Assembly (NCBI GenBank): GCA_003523185.1
Contig: DPGN01000037.1
Location: forward strand, 58,777-84,741
DNA length: 25,965 nt
From: Halieaceae bacterium
GTDB taxonomy: Bacteria > Pseudomonadota > Gammaproteobacteria > Pseudomonadales > Halieaceae
Direction: 5' to 3'
Shown here one piece after another: positions 17,201 to 22,757 of this stretch. Numbering within the stretch: the stretch's first letter is position 1; every line of letters starts with the position of its first letter. The notes beneath the pieces were generated by a model. It worked only from the letters and a program-made list of their open reading frames with translations, made no database searches and was not told the origin of the DNA. The translations under genes and the position numbers were made by a program.

Positions 17201-17685
17201 TGCTTCACGAAGCCAAATCGATCCGAGGTCGACCATGAATAGGTAAACTGGAGACCAAGATCGTGATTGGTCTCTTCAAAAATGAGTTTGTCACCGAGCA
17301 CATTCTTGTAGAGGTTTCTCGTGATGCTGTAGATGCCTGTGTGAGAGCGAGAGAAGGGCTCCCACAGCATGCGCTTGCCACCCTGATCGGCAATGACGAT
17401 CGTTCGACTGCCCGTGTTATCCGAGTTGTCGCGAATTTTATCTTCGGTGTAATACGGGAACAGCGCACTGTCACAATCAGTGCGGCCGGCAGACAGGCCG
17501 CCGCGTGTCGAGATAAACATCCAATGATTGGAATCGCTAACGACACTGATGAAGAAATCATCCATACCGTCGACGTTGGCAATACGATAAAAAGACTCGC
17601 CATCACGGGTGACGTAGTCGCCCTCGACAGCAGTGGTAGAGGTATTAAGCGGATTGGCACCCAAATACAGCGTTTCGTTAGTCAT
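14218..17685 (-). CDS. Large GH94-related phosphorylase-like protein, probably beta-1,3-glucan/oligoglucan phosphorylase (GH149 or GH161 type)
   Basis: A 1155-residue cytoplasmic protein without signal peptide. The N-terminal ~350 residues look like a beta-sandwich domain (YYTEDKIRDN near 78-87; LPYGVLAG near 185-192). An (alpha/alpha)6-type catalytic region follows, with NYEGNWRDIFQNWEAL (465-480), which includes the candidate catalytic Asp472. IGYWGDHQLIYLLKLIE (about 528-544) follows, as in cellobiose/laminaribiose phosphorylase relatives. Its length exceeds classical GH94 disaccharide phosphorylases (about 800) but fits GH149/GH161, which act on beta-1,3-glucans of various lengths. It would release alpha-glucose 1-phosphate from the non-reducing end with phosphate. 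The adjacent GH17 pair supports this. The start is 17685 (ATG with GAGAG just upstream); a TTG three codons earlier is less likely. The family call is from memory. Confidence 0.65.
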   Translation of the reverse strand: MTNETLYLGANPLNTSTTAVEGDYVTRDGESFYRIANVDGMDDFFISVVSDSNHWMFISTRGGLSAGRTDCDSALFPYYTEDKIRDNSDNTGSRTIVIADQGGKRMLWEPFSRSHTGIYSITRNLYKNVLGDKLIFEETNHDLGLQFTYSWSTSDRFGFVKQSTIANTGNAKSTIEILDGIENLLPYGVLAGTQNELSCLVDAYKKNELVPHSGLAVYAMSSILSDKAEPSEALSATTVWSYGVGDASYLISSNQLSQFRSGAAISEEPEVLGRRGAYFVHQTFALDAGSERGWGIVADVNQGPAAVRDTVSLIQSDTDVSALVADDIELGSRNLERLISTADGIQMTGDTLSANHHASNVLFNIMRGGLFIDNYAIEKPDLMAFCAEWNRAVFDANIAFFDALPAHMTYHDLDAALAGNTDLQLERLCREYLPLSFSRRHGDPSRPWNRFAIKVKDEKGNKLLNYEGNWRDIFQNWEALSSSIPCFGANMISKFVNATTADGYNPYRITRQGIDWERPEPENPWANIGYWGDHQLIYLLKLIEQSVAHNPVALKSMMFSDAFAYANVPYRIKSYASILSDPYDTIEFDEDLDRVIDGRVEAMGADGRLMPAPSGEVYQVNLAEKILVTLLSKIANFIPDTGIWMNTQRPEWNDANNALVGTGVSVVTLCYLHRFLKKAVPLYSELEQSSVQLSAEVAEFMSDVASVLEVHQESIGKGPVSDAVRKEVMEALGTAAERYRQGIYDHGFSASKRSVSLDSIVDCLSRARDISAISIRSNRRQDGLYHAYNRIAVREDGVEIKYLYEMLEGQVAVLSSELLEADESLALLKTLRASSLYTARQHSYLLYPNRQLPSFMVRNLVPGEFVKSSTLMTNLVAAGNTDLIEVDGSGQAFFAGKFNNTASVAAALTSLAEDGFAEDVSAERAAIETLFSNLFDCANFTGRSGGMYAYEGLGSIYWHMVSKLLLAVMETVKQAEEAGASAEVLAGLQAAYYDVREGIGFNKTPDVYGAFPTDPYSHTPGFAGARQPGMTGQVKEEVLTRLLELGVEVADARVSFNPSVLRRSEFLGSSATLRYFDTAGASQAVALEAGELGFTYCQVPVVMALADSASITLHTADGATESVAGSGLTAEQSEALFKKTGQYVRLDVRVTQVMD

Positions 17686-18011
17686 ATCTCTCAATCATTA
17701 ATTTCGTGATATTCGAACTGTGAAGCGATGAAGTCGACGTACAGTCGACTGCCCTACTCTCATGGCGCCGCTTATCCTAATTGTCGGCGTATCAGTTCTA
17801 CTGACGGACGGAGGATCGTAATCGTGTTTGATTACATCCCCCTCAACTCGGGGCCTTATGCTAAAACACCACCCAGCCCAGCGATACCAAGGTTCATCCA
17901 ACTTAACCAGTGAATGCGCCATCTCGTCGTATTGAAGATGTCTGAAACAGCATCCTTGCTTAGCATCGCGTCTTCATCACCACATACACAACAAAAGACA
18001 CGAGGAGACAC
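17686..18011. other. Divergent intergenic region, phosphorylase-like / GH17 operon
   Basis: These 326 bp must contain two divergent promoters. A perfect 7-bp inverted repeat with 5-bp spacer (AGTCGAC, GTACA, GTCGACT; 17732-17750) lies 47 bp from the phosphorylase-like start and is a candidate operator. A second small one, TCAGT-TCT-ACTGA, is at 17792-17804. A 61-codon reading frame (17728-17913) is not convincing. No LacI- or AraC-type regulator gene is in the locus. The GH17 start has a good GAGGAG ribosome site. Confidence 0.45.
17732..17750. promoter_or_regulatory. Inverted repeat, candidate operator of the glucan locus
   Basis: AGTCGAC and GTCGACT are perfectly complementary 7-bp arms around GTACA. 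The site sits in the divergent gap between the large phosphorylase-like gene and the GH17 operon, closer to the former. It has the form of a dimeric regulator site. No copy was noticed upstream of the other locus operon at 11340. Confidence 0.4.
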
Positions 18012-18920
18012 ATGGGTAAGCGGACAGGTAAACACCATTATTTAATTGGGCAAGATAATCGAAGCGCGAGCGAGCTCGATTTAGATACCCGTCTCGAGCT
18101 TTTGCTCGAAGAAAAGATGCATGGCATTTCCTTCAGCGCTTACACCAAGGGTCAAAAACCAGGCGATGAACTGACACGCGAGCAGATCGAGCATCGGATG
18201 GCAATTCTGGCGCCTCGTTTCAAGTGGATTCGTTCTTTTTCTACCACTCAAGGCAATGAACACATCCCGCGAGTAGCCAAAGCCATGGGCTTAAAGACCC
18301 TTGTTGGCGCCTGGCTTGGCGAGGATGCGGATAAGAATAGGAATGAAGTTGATAAATTGATCGAACTTGCGCAAGCGGGAGCCGTTGATGTCGCCGCAGT
18401 AGGTAACGAAGTTCTTTACCGCGATGATCTGGAAGAGACCGAACTCCTCGACTTCATGGCCGAGGTCAGAGAGCGACTCCCCTCCAATGTTCCTATGGGT
18501 TATGTCGATGCTTATTATGAGTTCGAGGACCGGCCGCAAGTGACAGAAGCCTGCGACGTCCTCCTCACTAACTGTTATCCGTTCTGGGAAGGCTGTGCTC
18601 TGCCCTACGCAACGCTCTATATGCAGGACATGTATCGTCGAGTACAAAAAGTTGCGAACGGGAAGCGCGTCATCATCTCGGAGACTGGTTGGCCAAGTTC
18701 AGGTGGAAACTTTTACGGAGCTGAGTCATCGTTACAGGGAGCTTACCTATACTTTTTAAAAGCGATGGAGTGGGCTACTGAGGACAACGTGGAGATGTTT
18801 TATTTCGCGTCGTTTGATGAAGAATGGAAAGTATCTGGCGAAGCCGGTGAAGGTGACGTCGGTGCCCACTGGGGATTGTGGGATGAAAACGAAAAGTTTA
18901 AGTACTCAAACCTGTTATGA
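18012..18920 (+). CDS. Cytoplasmic GH17 beta-1,3-glucanase or glucanosyltransferase (first of a pair)
   Basis: A 302-residue single-domain protein with the GH17 barrel. AAVGNEVLYRDD carries the acid/base Glu133, and IISETGWPSSGG carries the nucleophile Glu224. TNCYPFWEG and the late FYFASFDEEWK are also family hallmarks. No signal peptide is present (start MGKRTGKHHYLIG), so it acts in the cytoplasm, unlike secreted laminarinases. GH17 covers endo-beta-1,3-glucanases and beta-1,3-glucanosyltransferases; either is possible. The ATG follows a strong GAGGAG ribosome site, the best in the locus. The stop overlaps the next GH17 gene in ATGA, so the two are cotranslated. It is divergent from the phosphorylase-like gene across 326 bp. 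Confidence 0.92.
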   Translation: MGKRTGKHHYLIGQDNRSASELDLDTRLELLLEEKMHGISFSAYTKGQKPGDELTREQIEHRMAILAPRFKWIRSFSTTQGNEHIPRVAKAMGLKTLVGAWLGEDADKNRNEVDKLIELAQAGAVDVAAVGNEVLYRDDLEETELLDFMAEVRERLPSNVPMGYVDAYYEFEDRPQVTEACDVLLTNCYPFWEGCALPYATLYMQDMYRRVQKVANGKRVIISETGWPSSGGNFYGAESSLQGAYLYFLKAMEWATEDNVEMFYFASFDEEWKVSGEAGEGDVGAHWGLWDENEKFKYSNLL

Positions 18921-19837
18921 ATAAGACAAAACGCCTGTCCTACAAACGCGCCATTTGCTACTCGGGATTCCGAGATGGGCAAAGCCCTGATGCGGGCGTC
19001 TTCCCCTCGGAATCGGAAATCCTTGAGGATTTGAGGCTTCTCGAGGGACATTGGGATGCCCTTCGGGTCTACGCCTGTGATCTGCATACCGAACGAGTAC
19101 TGAAGGTCATCCAACGCGAGAGTCTTCCCTTCACAGTCATGCTTGGTGCGTATATCGGTGCAGAGGTGAACAACCCTAATTGCCCGTGGGGCGGTGTTTA
19201 CAGTGATGAGACCTTAAAGAAAAATCGCATCAACAACCTGCAGGAGCTGGAGCGTGCCGTGGCGTGGGCTAATCGCTATGACGCGATCGTCGACATCGTA
19301 TCCGTGGGCAACGAGGCGACCGTAGATTGGACTGACCATCTTATCGAACCTGAGGCCGTGACAGCGTATGCGGCTTTTTTGCGAGCGCGCATCTCTCAAC
19401 CTGTTACTTTCTGCGAAAATTATGTGCCTTGGCTAGATAAGCTCACCGAGCTTGCTGAAGAGCTGGATGTCATTGCCATTCATACCTACCCGGTGTGGGA
19501 ATACAAAACGGTAGCCGAGGCAATGGCGTACACACGCGATAACTTCGACGCGGTTCAGAGCGCCTACCCAAATAAGCAGGTCATCATCACCGAGGCTGGC
19601 TGGGCCACAGCGTCGAACGGACGAGGGATCCCACCAGAGAACGTGGGTGAGCTATTTCAAGCGACATATCTGCGGGAGTTGCTCGAGTGGGCAGAGGAAG
19701 AAGAGATACTGGTTTATATCTTCGAAGCGTTCGACGAAAACTGGAAAGGATCGGACCATCCACTGGAACCGGAGAAACACTGGGGTATTTATCGAGCGGA
19801 TCGTTCAGGCAAGCCAGCACTATCGCTGCAGCTATGA
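18917..19837 (+). CDS. Cytoplasmic GH17-family enzyme (second of a pair)
   Basis: A 306-residue single-domain GH17 protein. SVGNEATVDW gives acid/base Glu133 and IITEAGWATAS gives nucleophile Glu226. HTYPVWEY near 189-196 and YIFEAFDENWK near the end match the family. No signal peptide is visible. It differs considerably from its upstream neighbour over the whole length, so it is a diverged paralogue rather than a recent duplicate, probably with a different chain-length preference or a transglycosylating role. It is translated from the ATGA overlap with the upstream stop. About 150 bp separate it from the ThDP enzyme gene. It contains no carbohydrate-binding module. Confidence 0.9.
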   Translation: MNKTKRLSYKRAICYSGFRDGQSPDAGVFPSESEILEDLRLLEGHWDALRVYACDLHTERVLKVIQRESLPFTVMLGAYIGAEVNNPNCPWGGVYSDETLKKNRINNLQELERAVAWANRYDAIVDIVSVGNEATVDWTDHLIEPEAVTAYAAFLRARISQPVTFCENYVPWLDKLTELAEELDVIAIHTYPVWEYKTVAEAMAYTRDNFDAVQSAYPNKQVIITEAGWATASNGRGIPPENVGELFQATYLRELLEWAEEEEILVYIFEAFDENWKGSDHPLEPEKHWGIYRADRSGKPALSLQL

Positions 19838-19990
19838 TGCTTGGCAGCGACTTTACAGTGAGTGCGGCCAGCTAACTCGGTGTCATAGCGCCTTATGCAG
19901 ATAGCGTAGATAATATAAAGGCGCCCACATAAGCATTTTTGCATGCGTATACTGGCGATGAATAACAAGCACAACAGGGGTTTAGCGGTA
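19838..19990. other. Intergenic region with imperfect hairpin and -10-like element
   Basis: Arms GCGCCTT (19888-19894) and AAGGCGC (19918-19924) are complementary, with 23 bases between. No T-run follows, so this is a doubtful terminator of the GH17 operon. TATACT (19948-19953) then stands four bases before ATG 19958 and could be the -10 of the ThDP enzyme gene. No convincing -35 was found. Confidence 0.35.
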
Positions 19991-21535
19991 ATGAATGGCG
20001 CAGATTTACTCATAAAGAAACTCGCGGACGCTGGTGTCAGCGCTTGCTTTGCCAATCCTGGCACGTCCGAGATGCAGCTCGTCGCCGCGCTCGATAAAGA
20101 ACCCCGAATTCGAGCTGTACTAGGTCTTTTTGAGGGCGTCGTTACCGGTGCTGCAGATGGGTTTGCGCGGATGACCGACACGCCAGCCCTTACGCTACTT
20201 CACCTTGGACCGGGTTATGCCAATGGCATCGCCAATCTCCACAATGCATCGCGAGCCCGAGTGCCCGTATTGAACATGATTGGCGATCACGCAACGCACC
20301 ACTTGGAATTGGATGCACCCCTTACATCTGATATCGATGGACTTACCTCATCTGTCTGCGCCTGGACAGGGGTGTCAACCAGTCCGGACGACTTGCCCGA
20401 AGTGGGACTGAAGGCGTGGCAAGCCAGCATGGAATACCCCGGTAATGTCACCGCCTTTGTGGCCCCGGCAAACCATGCCTGGGATCCCGCAGGTGGTGAC
20501 GTGGATATCCCTGATATTCCAGCGCCTAAAACCCTGAGTGACGATGAGATCATTGAGGCAGCCGAAGCACTTAAGAAAAGTGACTCCGCAGCCCTATTCA
20601 TGGGCGGTCATGCTCTGCGCGAGTCAGGCCTCATTCAAGCGGGGCGCATTGCTGAAGCAACTGGCGCTCGTCTGATCACCGAAACCTTCTTTACGCGTCA
20701 ACAGCGAGGCGTCGGGCGCGTTGAGACCGAACGCCTGCCCTACTTCGGCGAAATGGCCGCGGAGCACCTGCACGGGCTCGATACCCTTGTCATCGTCGGC
20801 AGCAAGCCACCCGTATCCTTCTTTGCTTACCCCGGTAAACCGGGATGGCTTTCACCTGAAGGGGCGTTCCTGCTTCAAATGGGTGACCACAGTGTCGATG
20901 CTATCGATACCCTGAAGCGCATTGCCAATGCACTCGGGGCGCCAGAACAGGTGACGAAAGTTGCACAAAGAGTCGAACACCCGCTGGAAACCGGCCCTAT
21001 CAATGCGGTAGAGCTTGGTAAGGTGATTGCCAATCGACTCCCTGAAAACGCCATTGTCGTCGACGAGGGCGCAACCAATGGCCTTGGGGCGTTTCTCATG
21101 ACCGGCAATGCAGCGCCACACGATTGGTTAACGCTTACGGGCGGGGCTATCGGAGCAGGTTTGCCTATGGCAGTTGGTGCTGCCATCGCATGTCCCGATC
21201 AAAAGGTGATTGGCTTAGAGGCTGATGGATCGGCGATGTACACGGTCCAAGCATTATGGACGATGGTGCGCGAGGATCTCGACGTAACTGTGTTGATTCT
21301 TAACAACGGGTCTTACGCCATACTAAATATTGAGCTTGCGCGCGTCGGTGTGGAAAAACCGGGACCCACGGCCTTGTCATTGCTCGATCTAACCAATCCA
21401 GCGATTCAGTGGACCGATATCGCCAAGGGTATGGGACTGGCAGCGGTGCGCGTCGATACAGTTGAAGCACTGGATCGCGCGATGGCCGAGGCAATGGCGG
21501 AGACAGGCCCTCGCCTTATAGAGGTCATCCTGTAA
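19991..21535 (+). CDS. Thiamine-diphosphate enzyme, acetolactate synthase/benzoylformate decarboxylase-like (IlvB/IlvX-type)
   Basis: A 514-residue ThDP-dependent enzyme. The pyrimidine-binding domain has FANPGTSEMQLVAALD and the cofactor-activating Glu49 in LFEGVVTGAADGFAR. The pyrophosphate-binding motif runs from EADGSAMYTVQ (about 410) to ILNNGSYAILN (about 436-446). A GDHATHH segment (99-104) recalls the histidines of decarboxylase relatives. These enzymes decarboxylate or condense 2-oxoacids; relatives often annotated as acetolactate synthase large subunit usually lack proven activity. No small subunit (IlvN) is adjacent, and its missing partner argues against a biosynthetic acetolactate synthase. 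The start at 19991 is chosen because homologues begin MNGA(D/E); ATGs at 19943 and 19958 are alternatives that add 16 or 11 residues. It stands alone. Confidence 0.82.
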   Translation: MNGADLLIKKLADAGVSACFANPGTSEMQLVAALDKEPRIRAVLGLFEGVVTGAADGFARMTDTPALTLLHLGPGYANGIANLHNASRARVPVLNMIGDHATHHLELDAPLTSDIDGLTSSVCAWTGVSTSPDDLPEVGLKAWQASMEYPGNVTAFVAPANHAWDPAGGDVDIPDIPAPKTLSDDEIIEAAEALKKSDSAALFMGGHALRESGLIQAGRIAEATGARLITETFFTRQQRGVGRVETERLPYFGEMAAEHLHGLDTLVIVGSKPPVSFFAYPGKPGWLSPEGAFLLQMGDHSVDAIDTLKRIANALGAPEQVTKVAQRVEHPLETGPINAVELGKVIANRLPENAIVVDEGATNGLGAFLMTGNAAPHDWLTLTGGAIGAGLPMAVGAAIACPDQKVIGLEADGSAMYTVQALWTMVREDLDVTVLILNNGSYAILNIELARVGVEKPGPTALSLLDLTNPAIQWTDIAKGMGLAAVRVDTVEALDRAMAEAMAETGPRLIEVIL

Positions 21536-21590
21536 GTAACAGTCGCGTCTTTGTCGACGTTGGCATTGCCGAAAACTGAAAATAAAAAGA

Positions 21591-21617
21591 TTGCCATTCC
21601 GAAATCTCGGATATACT
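21591..21617 (+). promoter_or_regulatory. Candidate sigma-70 promoter for the RND efflux operon
   Basis: TTGCCA (21591-21596) and TATACT (21612-21617) are separated by 15 bp, slightly short. The -10 is followed by six bases (CGCGCG) and the ATG at 21624, so the mRNA could start at the A of the start codon. The spacer contains a small palindrome (TCCGA-AATC-TCGGA). Confidence 0.5.
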
Positions 21618-21623
21618 CGCGCG

Positions 21624-22739
21624 ATGTTCAATTCTCACGCGGTTATGCGGTTCTCAGGTATGTCAGCTCTGCTGGCATGCGCGTTGATGCTGGGTTGCTC
21701 AGACACCCCTGATGAGGAAACACCCGGATCACGCGGTTCATGGGGTGCGCGCGAGCTACCCGTCGTAACCGCACCTGTTGAGCGTGCACCGCTCATTGAT
21801 TCAATAAAATCCGTCGGGACAGCGCGAGCTCGCCAGAGCGTAACGCTATATCCAGAGAGCTCGGGGTTTGTGACATTCGCAAAGTTGGCGCCTGATACAC
21901 CCGTGTTAAAAGGCGAGACACTTCTCAAATTGGATGATCGCGACCAAGCCCTTGCCGTACGACAGGCGGAGGTCGAACTGGCGGAAGCGAAACGAACGCT
22001 AACGCGCTATTTTTCCCTCAATGCGAGTGAGGCGAATATCCCTCAAAGCACGATTGATACTGCACAAAGTAACGTTGATCTGGCTGAGATTCGTCTGGCA
22101 CAAGCAAAAGTAGAACTCTCTCGCCGTCAAGTAACGGCGCCGTTTTCAGGGCGTATCGGCATTACTGATGTGGAAATTGGTGATCGGGTGGACACTTCAA
22201 CCGTCATTACTTCGCTGGATGATCGGAGTGTATTGCTCGTTGATTTTACGGTGCCCGAGAGTTTTATCGGTCGCATCGTGACGGACCTTGAAGTGCAAGC
22301 GCGCCAATGGGAGTCACCAGACGACAATACCTCTGGGAGAATTGTCGCGGTTGATTCTCGTGTGGACTCAGTTACGCGCGCATTTAGAGCACGAGCTGCT
22401 ATCGACAACAGCGCCGACAGCCTCCGGCCGGGAATGGCGTTCGAAATTGATGCGTCGATCGAGAAAGGTGAGTACTTGAGCGTCCCAGAGTTATCGGTTC
22501 AGTGGGGTGCCGACGGCCCTTATGTATGGTCGACCCAGGGTGATCGAGCGATGCGCTCGCCTGTCGAAATGGTGCGCCGCGTCGACGGTCGTATGTTGAT
22601 CCGTGGTGAACTTTCTGAAGGTGAACGCGTGATTCTCGAGGGCATTCAAAGTGTTCGCCCTGGAATGAAGATCAAAGATATCAACGCAGTAAAAGCAACA
22701 GCACACTCATCTAAAAGTGAACAGGCTGATCGCGGCTAA
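21624..22739 (+). CDS. RND efflux periplasmic adaptor (membrane fusion protein), lipoprotein
   Basis: A 371-residue adaptor subunit. The N-terminal segment ends in the lipobox LMLGC, giving a lipidated Cys25 and anchorage in the inner membrane. Next come the barrel-sandwich half (LPVVTAPVE, SVTLYPESSGFVTF, DTPVLKGETLLKLDD), an alpha-helical hairpin (about 105-165: AVRQAEVELAEAKRTLTRY and VDLAEIRLAQAKVELSRR), and TAPFSGRIGI with the second lipoyl half. The membrane-proximal beta domain ends with GERVILEGIQSVRPGMKI. It links the inner-membrane pump to an outer-membrane channel. Start 21624 is preferred: a TTG at 21591 would coincide with the promoter. ATG 21645 is an alternative that also keeps the lipobox. 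The RND gene follows after 18 bp, forming an operon. Confidence 0.9.
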   Translation: MFNSHAVMRFSGMSALLACALMLGCSDTPDEETPGSRGSWGARELPVVTAPVERAPLIDSIKSVGTARARQSVTLYPESSGFVTFAKLAPDTPVLKGETLLKLDDRDQALAVRQAEVELAEAKRTLTRYFSLNASEANIPQSTIDTAQSNVDLAEIRLAQAKVELSRRQVTAPFSGRIGITDVEIGDRVDTSTVITSLDDRSVLLVDFTVPESFIGRIVTDLEVQARQWESPDDNTSGRIVAVDSRVDSVTRAFRARAAIDNSADSLRPGMAFEIDASIEKGEYLSVPELSVQWGADGPYVWSTQGDRAMRSPVEMVRRVDGRMLIRGELSEGERVILEGIQSVRPGMKIKDINAVKATAHSSKSEQADRG

Positions 22740-22757
22740 AATGCACAAGAAAACCGG

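Noticed and set aside
17728..17913. 61-codon plus-strand reading frame in the phosphorylase/GH17 gap
   Set aside because: No ribosome site, no recognisable motif, and it runs through the candidate operator.
21591..21623. TTG start for the efflux adaptor
   Set aside because: It coincides with a -35-like TTGCCA and would put a non-hydrophobic extension before the lipoprotein signal.
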